A DNA stretch of 18,016 nt from Planctomycetota bacterium (GTDB lineage: Bacteria; Planctomycetota; UBA1135; GCA-002686595), in assembly GCA_029259675.1 (NCBI GenBank), contig JAJDES010000492.1, forward strand, positions 1 through 18,016, read 5' to 3'. A program made the position numbers and the translations under genes. Shown here in pieces: positions 1 to 8,300 of this stretch; within the stretch, counting starts at the first letter, position 1, and each line of letters opens with the position of its first letter. The notes beneath the pieces were generated by a model that searched no databases, was not told where the DNA came from, and saw only the letters and a list, made by a program, of their open reading frames with translations.

Positions 1-942
1 TACGCCGGGCCCAAGGAGCACGACGCCTTCCTGGGGGATGATCTTACGCACGAATTGGTGACCGAAGAGGACCTCAACTGGTTTGCTTCGATCAGCAAGC
101 TCCTGCTTTGGATCCTGGGCAAGTACGCGGGTCTGGTGGGCAACTGGGGCGTTGCCATCATTCTCTTGACCCTGACCGTGCGCGGTGTGTTGTTCCCGAT
201 GACGCGCCGGTCGCAAACGGCCATGGCGCGCTACCAGAGCAAGATGAAGCGCGTTCAGCCGAAGCTGAACGAGATCAAAGAGAAGTACAAAGACGACGCC
301 CAAAAGCTGCGCCAGGAACAAGCCAAGATCATGCAGGAGGAGGGCGCCTTCCCGCCCCTCGGCGGATGCTTGCCGATGTTCTTGCAGATGCCGGTCTTTT
401 TCGGGTTGTTCAGCGCCTTGCGCACCAGCTTCGATCTGCGCCAAGAGGGCTTCGCCGGTTGGATCTCGGACCTGTCGCGTCCCGATCGGTTGATTCACTT
501 GGACTTTGACCTGAATCTCTTGATCACGACGCTGCACATCGAGTACCTCAACATCCTGCCGCTGTTGATGGTCGTGCTTTGGATCCTGCAGCAACGCAGC
601 ATGCCGGCGCCGGCCGATGAGCAAGCCGCCAAGATGCAGAAGATGATGATGTGGATGCCCGTGATGATGGGCGTCTTCCTCTACAATTATGCGGCGGGCC
701 TTTCGCTCTACATGATCACCCAATCGGGTTTGGGTATCTTTGAGCAGAAGTTCATCAAGAAGCGCTGGCCCATTGATGACGCGGAGTTGGAGCGCAAGCC
801 GAAGAAGTCCGGTTGCGGGCCGTTCTCAGGCATGATGGAAAATATGGCCGAGAAGCATAAAGAGCAGGTCAAACGGCTCGAGGCGGCGCAACGGCAAAAG
901 TCCAAGTCCGGCGGCTCCAAGAAGAATCGCAAGAAGCGTTGA
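1..942 (+). CDS. yidC: Membrane protein insertase YidC, C-terminal part (5' end outside window)
   Basis: YidC inserts and folds inner-membrane proteins, alone or with the Sec translocon. The frame is open from base 1, so the gene starts upstream. The first codons read YAGPKE, typical of the end of the periplasmic domain of Gram-negative YidC. The conserved insertase core follows, with membrane segments around NWGVAIILLTLTVRG, PMFLQMPVFFGLFSAL, YLNILPLLMVVLWIL and MMMWMPVMMGVFLYNYAAGLS. The Arg in LTVRG (codon 61 of the window) matches the conserved positive charge of the hydrophilic groove. A Lys/Arg-rich cytoplasmic loop follows it. The protein ends in a basic tail (KSGGSKKNRKKR), as in YidC proteins thought to contact the ribosome. 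A GTG at 55 could be mistaken for a start, but it lies inside the conserved domain. mnmE begins 10 bp downstream, a common yidC-mnmE pairing that suggests an operon. Confidence 0.95.
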   Translation, partial: YAGPKEHDAFLGDDLTHELVTEEDLNWFASISKLLLWILGKYAGLVGNWGVAIILLTLTVRGVLFPMTRRSQTAMARYQSKMKRVQPKLNEIKEKYKDDAQKLRQEQAKIMQEEGAFPPLGGCLPMFLQMPVFFGLFSALRTSFDLRQEGFAGWISDLSRPDRLIHLDFDLNLLITTLHIEYLNILPLLMVVLWILQQRSMPAPADEQAAKMQKMMMWMPVMMGVFLYNYAAGLSLYMITQSGLGIFEQKFIKKRWPIDDAELERKPKKSGCGPFSGMMENMAEKHKEQVKRLEAAQRQKSKSGGSKKNRKKR

Positions 943-952
943 GGCTCTTGTT

Positions 953-2347
953 GTGTCGCGATCACAGAGCGGCCGAACCATTGCTGCGGTAGCCAGTCCG
1001 CCCGGTCCCGGTCTGCGCGGAGTGATCCGTGTTTCCGGACCATCCGCAGCGCAGTTGGTGCGCTCCTGTTGGCGTTCCACGGAAAGCGTCGATCCGACGC
1101 GTGCGCGCGGAACCAGCGTGGGCCGCTTTGATGACGGGAGTGGGGAGCAACCCCTACTCCTGATCTGGATGCCGGGCCCGCATTCTTACACTCGCGAGGA
1201 TGTGGCCGAGTTTCACCTGCCCGGTTCGCCGCCGCTCTTGTCCGCGGCTCTGCGGCACCTGATCGAATTGGGTGCGCGACCCGCCGGACCTGGAGAATTC
1301 ACCCGACGCGCCTTCGAAAACGGTCGCTTGGATCTATCCCAAGCCGAGGGCGTGCTCGAACTTGTCGCGGCCCAAAGCGAGGCGGAAATTCGCGCCGGGG
1401 CAGCGCTGTTGATGGGCGGTCTTGGCAAGCGCGTGGAGTCCCTGCGCCAGGGGCTGGATGACCTGCGAGCTCTGTGTGAGGCTTCGCTCGATTTTGATCA
1501 GGAGGACACCGGGCATGTGCCGCGGGCTGAATTGAATCGGCTGTTTGAGCTCGTCGGCGAGGGTTTCCAGGAGGCGTTGGGCTGGGAGCGGCGCCGCGAT
1601 CGAGACCGCGGCATGCTGCGCGCGGTCCTCTTGGGCGCACCCAATGCCGGCAAAAGCTCACTCTTCAATCGGCTTTGCAGGCAGCGCGCCTTGGTCGCGG
1701 ACCACGCGGGTACCACCCGCGACGGTGCCGCTGCGACGTGGCGTTTGCCGAGCGCGGAAGTGGAGCTTTTGGACTCGCCCGGCCTGGACGCAAATGCGAG
1801 CGGAGTCGATGCCTACGCCCAGGACTTGGCCGGTCGCGAGCGGGCCGGAGCGCGCTTCGCATTGTGGGTCGTGGACGGCTCATGCACGAGTCCGTCGGCG
1901 GCGCGAGCGGAGGGGCGAGTCGAGCCGGGTCTGCCCTGTGTCGTGGTTTGGAACAAAATAGACCTGCCTGGAGCCCCGCAGGAGCCGGGGCGAGCTTGGC
2001 TCGACGCGGCCGGCAAAGTGCGCGAGCAAGCTCCGATTTGGGTGTCCGTTTCGGCCAAGTCGGGGGCGGGAATGAGTCTCTTGGAGCAACGCGCGAGCGA
2101 ATTGCTGAATTCGGGCTCCGCCGGCCTTTCCCTGGGCCGCGAACTCTCCGCTCGTCACCACGCGGCCCTGGGGCGCGCCGCCGAGGCGCTGGATCGAGCG
2201 CGCGCGGGCTTGGGCGCCGAAATCGGACTCGATCTAGTGGCCGAGGACCTGCGTTCGGCCGGAGCGGAATTGGATGAACTCTCCGGCGAAACCACGGCTG
2301 AAGACCTGCTGGACCGGATCTTTGCGCGCTTTTGTTTGGGTAAGTAG
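953..2347 (+). CDS. mnmE: tRNA uridine-5-carboxymethylaminomethyl modification GTPase MnmE
   Basis: With MnmG, MnmE installs the (carboxymethyl)aminomethyl group on the wobble uridine (U34) of certain tRNAs, using GTP, a folate one-carbon donor and FAD. The 464-aa length is usual (E. coli about 454). The N-terminal folate-binding domain starts TIAAVASPPGPGLRGVIRVSG. The embedded G domain shows G1 GAPNAGKS (228-235), G2 GTTRD (253-257), G3 DSPG (274-277), G4 NKID (334-337) and SAKSGAG. The C terminus is CLGK, matching the family's C-(I/L)-G-K signature whose Cys is essential. The start is GTG at 953, 10 bp after the yidC stop, and gives the right N-terminus. G3 reads DSPG where most MnmE have DTAG. 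An Asp (286) aligns by eye with the catalytic Glu282 of E. coli MnmE. Confidence 0.95.
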   Translation: MSRSQSGRTIAAVASPPGPGLRGVIRVSGPSAAQLVRSCWRSTESVDPTRARGTSVGRFDDGSGEQPLLLIWMPGPHSYTREDVAEFHLPGSPPLLSAALRHLIELGARPAGPGEFTRRAFENGRLDLSQAEGVLELVAAQSEAEIRAGAALLMGGLGKRVESLRQGLDDLRALCEASLDFDQEDTGHVPRAELNRLFELVGEGFQEALGWERRRDRDRGMLRAVLLGAPNAGKSSLFNRLCRQRALVADHAGTTRDGAAATWRLPSAEVELLDSPGLDANASGVDAYAQDLAGRERAGARFALWVVDGSCTSPSAARAEGRVEPGLPCVVVWNKIDLPGAPQEPGRAWLDAAGKVREQAPIWVSVSAKSGAGMSLLEQRASELLNSGSAGLSLGRELSARHHAALGRAAEALDRARAGLGAEIGLDLVAEDLRSAGAELDELSGETTAEDLLDRIFARFCLGK

Positions 2348-2448
2348 GGCGCTCAAATGGGAGTGGGGCGAGCCGTCGGGGCGATCGGCCGGGTTGCCGC
2401 GGGAATAGGGCCCACATCTGGGGTTCCGATCACCGATCTTGGCCTTGG

Positions 2449-2464
2449 ACACTATATATTGGGT
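2449..2464 (+). promoter_or_regulatory. NrdR box upstream of nrdR
   Basis: The 16-mer ACACTATATATTGGGT matches the published NrdR-box consensus acaCwAtATaTwGtgt at 15 of 16 positions. It is an imperfect palindrome. It lies 25 bp before the nrdR start codon, in the only AT-rich stretch of this gap, and overlaps the best -10-like hexamer (TATATT, 2455-2460). Binding there would be expected to block transcription of nrdR and possibly the genes after it. NrdR sites usually come as two boxes about 30 bp apart. I see no good second box 30-32 bp up- or downstream. Confidence 0.75.
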
Positions 2465-2489
2465 ACCGGCCGCTTGGCGGCATCCCCCA

Positions 2490-2957
2490 ATGAAGTGCCC
2501 TCGCTGCAAAGCTGACAATGACCGTGTAGTCGATTCGCGCGCGTCCGCGGACGGCAAGGCCATTCGTCGCAGACGCGAATGTCTGATGTGCTTTCTGCGC
2601 TACACGACCTACGAGCGGATCGAAACGAGCCCCCTGAGGGTCGTCAAAAAAAATGGCGAACGGGTGCGCTTCGAGCGCTCTCGATTGCTGCAGGGCATGG
2701 CCCGCGCCTGCGAAAAATTGAGCGTGACCCAGGAAGCCCTGGATGCCGCCACTTCGCGCATCGAGGCACGCTGCCAAGAGGAATACGACCGCGAGGTTCC
2801 CAGCGCCGTCATCGGTTCCCTTGTGATGGATGAATTGCGGCGCATGGATCAAGTCGCCTACGTGCGCTTTGCGAGTGTTTACCGCGAGTTCAAAGATGTG
2901 TCGCAATTCCTAGACGAATTGGGACCGATGATCGAAGGGCGCGAGAGCAAGTCGTGA
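2490..2957 (+). CDS. nrdR: Transcriptional repressor NrdR
   Basis: NrdR represses ribonucleotide reductase genes when its ATP-cone binds (d)ATP, linking dNTP level to reductase supply. At 155 aa it is of normal length. The N-terminal zinc ribbon has Cys pairs in CPRC (residues 3-6) and ECLMC, with the family signature VVDSR...IRRRREC...RYTTYER between and after them. The ATP-cone begins near LRVVKKNGERVRFERSRL and ends at VAYVRFASVYREFKD. I chose ATG at 2490 because it puts MKCPRC at the N-terminus, as in other NrdR. The open frame extends 51 bp further upstream, but that extension runs over the NrdR box. No strong Shine-Dalgarno is visible. The gene is followed 121 bp later by another ATP-cone protein, this one related to a reductase. 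Confidence 0.95.
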   Translation: MKCPRCKADNDRVVDSRASADGKAIRRRRECLMCFLRYTTYERIETSPLRVVKKNGERVRFERSRLLQGMARACEKLSVTQEALDAATSRIEARCQEEYDREVPSAVIGSLVMDELRRMDQVAYVRFASVYREFKDVSQFLDELGPMIEGRESKS

Positions 2958-3078
2958 GGCGTGAACGCGTTCCTTCAGCGGTCGCCGTTCGTCCCCTTGG
3001 CCGCCTTGACCGGGACAAATTGCGGCACGTTTGCATTCACGTTCTAGGCGTAGGCCGTGCGTGGGGGCAGAATTAGTT

Positions 3079-5358
3079 ATGGCCCGAGGTGATTACTCCC
3101 AAAACGCCCCGTTGACCAGCGTGCGCAAGCGCGACGGTCGCGAAGTGCCCTTCGATCGCTCGAAGATTGCGGCAGCCGTTTCGCGCGCCATGGATGCGGT
3201 TGAAGATTCCGAGCCTGGCTTTGCAGCTGAAGTGGCCGGCGTCGTGGAGTTGGCCCTTGCGGAACAACACGGGGCCGCCGGCAACGGAGCCTCCGCCAAT
3301 GCGGAGCCGCCGACAATCGAAGCGATTCAAGACTTGGTCGAGAAGGCCTTGATCGACATGGGCCGCGTGCGGGTTGCAAAGGCTTACATCCTCTATCGCG
3401 ATCGACGCGCACGCATTCGGGGTGCGCTGCAAGTCAGTCGAAGGCATTTGCTATCCAGTCGTCCCGACGCCGGTGGGGCGGGAGTCGATGCGGCGGATCG
3501 CGTGCGCGTGCGCGATACGCGCGGCACTTCGGGGTGGAGCAAAGGCCGCATCGTCGCCGTGTTGATGAACGAAGCGGAACTGCCGCGTTCGGTGGCGGAT
3601 GATGTGGCCGCGGGAGTGGAAGCGCGCGTTTTTGACAGCGGCTTGACGCGCATCAGTACAGCTTTGGTGCGCGAGTTGGTCGACTTGGAACTTGTTTCGC
3701 GCGGTCTGACGGCAGCGTTGTCGAGGCACGAACCGGTGGCGCTTCCGCGGCACGACATGCGCCGGCTGTACGCGGGCGAAGAATTGCACGATTGGGAGGA
3801 GCGCGCCCGTTGGTCGGGTCAGGAAGACTTGATGGGCTATGAGCTTGCGCCCTGGCCCGCAAATGCCGGCGGACAAGCCGAGTCGCGTTTGGCGGGGGAG
3901 CTGCAAGCGCGCTTCGCCCTGGGTGAAGTCCTGCCCGATGCCCTGGCTGAAATGCACCTCTGCGGCGATTTGCACGTGGAGGATTTGGGGCGCGTGCAAC
4001 AGCCACTGGTAATCAGCGCACCCTGCGAATTGTTCACGCGCGGTGTGCCCACAGCCGGCTCGGCCTTTGAATTGCTGAGTGAATTGGCGGGCATCGCCTC
4101 GAGCACAGCCTTCGGAGTTGTGCTGGAAGATCCGGGCTCGGTGCTGCAGCCCCTGGCGCGCGGGACGCGCAGCAAGAGTCCCCTGGGACTCTCGGCTTGG
4201 TTGCGTTCCCTGGCCTCCGTGGCGCGGGCGGCCGGGCGTCGCATCGATCTCGGTGCGCCCGGCGAGCGTTACACCGGCTTCTTGCCGCGCCTGGTGGAGG
4301 AGTTGGCCGAATTGCCTGACGAGCACTTTTCACCCCGCTTGTATTTGGATGGTGCCGATGCGCTCGAGCTTGCGGCTGCGGGCGAAGCCGTTGAATTGGC
4401 GTTGGCTGCTCTATTGCGCAGTGGGCGCCTGGTGATCACCTGGGGCAGTGAGACCGAATCCTTCGCCGCTCCGGGCTGTCGCCGCTTGGAAAAAGAGCAG
4501 GGCGCCTTGGCCTGCGAAGCTGCCGTGGCGGTCAACTTGCCGCGTTTGGCACGCAGCGCCGGGCCCTTCCGCGAAGAGCGCATGTTCGAGAGCTTGAGTT
4601 CCTCCGTGCACTGCGCCTTGGCGGCCTGTCGCTCCATTCTCGAATTCCGTCGCCGCTTTCCCCAAAGCGTCTACGCCAACACGCGCACGCGTTCCAGTTT
4701 TGCAATCGTGCCGATCGGACTGCGCGAATCCCTGCGCGTCCTCGGCGATGGCGAAATCGATGTCGATCAAGGCGCTCGCCTACTCGGTTTCCTGGCCGAG
4801 GCCACGCGCCGCTTTTCAACGGAACTCGGTTTGAGTGCCGTCGCCAGCCCCTTCTTCGGTCAACGCGCCGCCCGGCGCTTTGCGGCCCTGGATGCGGCGC
4901 GCCGCGTGGACCCCGATCAGGGGGAGCTGTTCAGCGGGGAAGGCCCCATGCGCGAAGTTCCCTATGCCGCTGGCTTGAGACTTTCGCCGCTGGCCGGATT
5001 GGCTGCGGGCATGCCGGAACTGCGCCTTTCGCGCACCTTGATCAGCGGCGCCCTTTGGCCCTTCCCGAGCACGGACGGCCTGGCCGGGGAAGGCCCCGCA
5101 ACGGTCTTGCGGCCGATGTCGGCCGAAGCTTCTCCGTCAACTTGGCGCAACACGCGACCCACGAGTTTGCTGGAGCGTTGGGTGGCCGAACGCAGCCGGC
5201 TTGAATCCAGTTCAAGCGCGGACGTCTTATTTCCAAAGTCCGCAACGAACAGCCCCTCCCCGCCCAGCGGCGAGGATGGGAATCCTACTCCGACGCGCAA
5301 GTCGCAAGTGTCCGCGACAAGCGCAGAGAAACCACCGGCCGCTTCGGGGCCGGAGTAA
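3079..5358 (+). CDS. ATP-cone protein related to class III ribonucleotide reductase (NrdD), apparently lacking the glycyl-radical domain
   Basis: Residues about 11-115 form an ATP-cone (SVRKRDGREVPFDRSKI ... VRVAKAYILYRDRR), the dATP/ATP-sensing module of reductases. The rest resembles NrdD: CGDLHVEDL (295-303) for GDIHIHDL, a Cys at SAPCELFTRG (C316) where NrdD has an active-site Cys, and PGCRR (C467) for the G-C-R that holds the thiyl-radical Cys. NLPR (486-489) and GLRES (547-551) correspond to NrdD NLPRIA and GLNEA, and SPFFGQRAARRFAALD to TPAES..RFAK.D. After about residue 610 the likeness fades. There are no C-terminal CxxC zinc pairs and no R-x-x-G-Y glycyl motif; the nearest string is ISGALWP (G657). 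The last 55 residues are Ser/Pro-rich low complexity. Start: ATG 3079, preferred over TTG 3031 because the ATP-cone begins soon after it. No nrdG activase is in the window. smc follows 15 bp later. It may be a pseudoenzyme or dNTP sensor, or need a separate glycyl-radical subunit. Confidence 0.8.
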   Translation: MARGDYSQNAPLTSVRKRDGREVPFDRSKIAAAVSRAMDAVEDSEPGFAAEVAGVVELALAEQHGAAGNGASANAEPPTIEAIQDLVEKALIDMGRVRVAKAYILYRDRRARIRGALQVSRRHLLSSRPDAGGAGVDAADRVRVRDTRGTSGWSKGRIVAVLMNEAELPRSVADDVAAGVEARVFDSGLTRISTALVRELVDLELVSRGLTAALSRHEPVALPRHDMRRLYAGEELHDWEERARWSGQEDLMGYELAPWPANAGGQAESRLAGELQARFALGEVLPDALAEMHLCGDLHVEDLGRVQQPLVISAPCELFTRGVPTAGSAFELLSELAGIASSTAFGVVLEDPGSVLQPLARGTRSKSPLGLSAWLRSLASVARAAGRRIDLGAPGERYTGFLPRLVEELAELPDEHFSPRLYLDGADALELAAAGEAVELALAALLRSGRLVITWGSETESFAAPGCRRLEKEQGALACEAAVAVNLPRLARSAGPFREERMFESLSSSVHCALAACRSILEFRRRFPQSVYANTRTRSSFAIVPIGLRESLRVLGDGEIDVDQGARLLGFLAEATRRFSTELGLSAVASPFFGQRAARRFAALDAARRVDPDQGELFSGEGPMREVPYAAGLRLSPLAGLAAGMPELRLSRTLISGALWPFPSTDGLAGEGPATVLRPMSAEASPSTWRNTRPTSLLERWVAERSRLESSSSADVLFPKSATNSPSPPSGEDGNPTPTRKSQVSATSAEKPPAASGPE

Positions 5359-5373
5359 CGCTCGCACTGCAAT

Positions 5374-8300
5374 ATGCGCCTGAAACGACTCGACCTATTC
5401 GGCTTTAAATCCTTTGCCGATCGCACCGTGATGGATTTCGATCGCCCCTTGACGGGCATTGTCGGACCCAACGGCTGCGGCAAGAGCAACGTTGTCGACG
5501 CCATGCGCTGGGTCCTGGGCGAACAGCGCCCGACTTCCATGCGCGGAGCGGAGATGACCGATGTGATCTTCAAGGGCTCGACCTCGCGACCGGGACTCGC
5601 GGTGGCTGAGGTCACGTTGGTCTTGGACAATCGCGAGGGAGCCATTCCCGAACGCGGCGCGGAAGTGAGCATCACCAGGCGACTCTACAAGAGTGGTGAG
5701 GGTGAGTATCAAATCGACGGCGAGCGCATGCGGCTCAAGGATGTGCGCAACATGCTGTTCGATACGGGCCTCGGCAGTCGAGGTTATGCCGTGCTCGAAC
5801 AGGGGCGCATCGATGCGGTGCTCTCGGCCAACCCGATCGAGCGCAGGGCCATCTTCGAAGAGGCGGCGGGGATCAGCCGCTATCGTCAACGGCGCCACGA
5901 AGCCCAAAACAAGCTCAAGCGCGTCGAGCGCGATGTGGAGCGTTTGGATGATGTGATTCGCGAGCTGACCTCGCGTTCTCGCTCGCTGAAAATCCAAGCG
6001 GGCAAAGCCGAACGATTCTTGAGCGCGCGCGACACGTGGCGAGAAAAAGCAGAGGCGTACGCGCGCAACCGAGCCTTTGAATTGTCACAGCAGCGTGAGG
6101 AGGGCAAGCTCGAAATCGAGCAGTTCGAATCCCAAGCGGAGGAACTGCGCGGCTTGCGCCAGGTCGGTGAAGGCGAAACGGAGGAGCGCGAGCGCGAACA
6201 AGCGGTCTTGCAAGAGGAGGTCGAGCGGCTTTCCGGTCGTTCGGGCGAGTTGGCCGGTGATCTGCGCGCGTTGGATGAGCGTCGCACGCAATTGTCGGCG
6301 CGCATCGATTCGTGGCGTCGCATGGCGCGCGAAGAGCATGAGCGAGGCGAAGAGCTTGACGGCAAATTGCAGGTGCGTTTGGCCGAGCAAGAAGAGCTTG
6401 TCGAACGCGAAGCTGCGCTGGCGGAACAGGCCGAAGAAGCTCAGCACTCCCTGCAGGAAAAAGCGGCCGCGTTGCACGCCATCCAGGGCGATGCCAGGCG
6501 TTCGCGGGCCGAAGCGGAAGAGCAGAGTGAAAAAGTCCTGGCGATCTTGAACCGCAAGACGGCGGCGCAAAATGCCAGCACGCACTTCGAGCAGACATTG
6601 GCGCCCCTGGCCGAACGGGGCGAGCGTGCGGCGGAGCGTGCGCACGATGCTCGCACGGCGTTGGATGAAGCCAGTGCCGAAGAATCTGAAACGCAGCGGG
6701 TCGTGCAGGCGGCCGAACACGCGCGCGCGGTTCTGGAGCAACGCAAGTCCGGATTGGATGACCAGTTGGCCAACGTGACCGCGACGGTCAAGGAGGCTGC
6801 GGAGCGTCAGCAGGAAGCCGAGCTTGAGCGTACGGGACTCGCCAGTCGGATCGAGTCTTTGCTCGACTGGGAAGCCGAGCGCGAGGGAATGGAAGGCGGT
6901 GCGCGGGCGCTGCTGGAACTGAATACGCCCGAGCTGGGTGGGCTCTTGGCCGATCACCTGCGCACTTCAACGGACAACGCCCGTGCGCTGGATGCCGTTT
7001 TGGGTGAATTCGCCCAAGCGCTTGTGGTTCAAACGCCCGACGTGGCCGTCCAAATGGTGAATTGGTTGGCGGCGCAATCAAGTGGTCAAGTGCGCCTGGT
7101 GCTGCCGCAGGGTTTGGGCCGCGCAGCCATCGCCGTCGATCGCGACCCGGGTTCCGTCGAGGGCGTCATAGCCATCTTGCGCGAGCGCGTTGAAGTGACA
7201 CCGGGCTTCGAAGGTCTGGCCAATTTGCTGCTCAAGGATGTTTGGATCGTTCGCGATTTGCAGCGCGGATTGGAATTGGTGGCGGCTCTGCCCGGTTTGC
7301 GTTGCGTGACTTTGGACGGCGACTTGGTCGATGTCGGGGGTGTCCGCGGCGGCCACCGTGAAGTGGCGCACGGCGCCATCGGTCGCAGAGCCAGCGCCGC
7401 TGAGTTGAGCAAGCGCGTGGCCGAGCTCGAGGAAATCATTGCTCGCGCCAAATACGAATTTGAACAGGGCAGCATTCGCCTGCGCGATTTGCGTCAGGAA
7501 TCCGCCCTCGTTGCGGACGAGTTGGAGCAGGGGCGCCAAACCCTTGCGGCCGCCCGGGGTGCCGAGGAATCTGCGCGGGCACGCTTGCGCGACATGCGCG
7601 AAACCCTGCTGCACTACGAACGCGACGTGCAAACGATCGCCGCGGAGAGTGAGCAATTGCAACGTGAATTGACGCAAGCGCGCGAGCAATTGGCCGCAGC
7701 CGAAATTGATTTTGAGCGCGAGAATGCGGAATTGGTCCAAAGGGTAGAGCGCCAGCGCGAGTTGGATCGTCGACACGAAGAATTTGCGCGGCTTGAGAAC
7801 GCCGCGCGGTTGGAAAGCACGCGCACGCTTGAGCAGCTGACGTCCCTGCGGCAACGCTTGGAGGATTTGTGCCGCGTTGTCGAAGAGGCCCGTGCCGACC
7901 GGGCGCGGGTTCAAACGCTCTCCGCGGAGCACCAGCAGAATGCGGACACGGGCGAGGAGCAGTTTGAGGACATCGACCGCGAGCGCGGCGAGAAGCTGAC
8001 CGAACGCGGGGAGTTGGAGGAGAAGCTGATGGCGTTGCGCGAGCGCGAAATCGAAGCGCGCAAGCAAATTGAAGAATTCCGCAATCGCGCCGATGCGGTT
8101 ACGCACAAGTTGGAGGACTTGAACGCCACGCTTTCGGATTCCCAATTGAAGCAGCAACGCTTTGAGTTGGAGCGCGAAGAGCTATTGCGCCGCGCCAGCG
8201 AGGAGCTGAGCTTGTCCGAATTTGACTTGCTCGACGGTTTCGAACCCGATCAGGCCCTCGCTGAAGAGGGAGTGCTCAAGGCCCTGGGCGAGGAAGCGCG

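Noticed and set aside
1665..2417. Minus-strand 250-aa and plus-strand 200-aa open frames over the mnmE G domain
   Set aside because: Arg/Pro/Gly-rich translations in high-GC DNA, fully covered by well-supported mnmE.
3451..4326. Minus-strand 291-aa open frame opposite the reductase-like gene
   Set aside because: No recognisable motifs, whereas the plus-strand frame has a continuous match to ATP-cone and NrdD landmarks.
5029..5064. RTLISGALWPF as a glycyl-radical loop in the reductase-like protein
   Set aside because: It lacks the R-x-x-G-Y pattern, there are no zinc cysteines before it, and about 100 residues of unrelated sequence follow. I kept it only as the nearest candidate.
7078..8157. 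Long open frame on the minus strand across the SMC coiled coil (359 aa), with similar ones at 5395-5997 and 6085-6957
   Set aside because: It lies opposite the clear SMC coding frame. Its Leu/Phe/Gln-rich composition is what antisense reading of Glu/Ala/Arg-rich coiled-coil codons gives, and no domain is visible.
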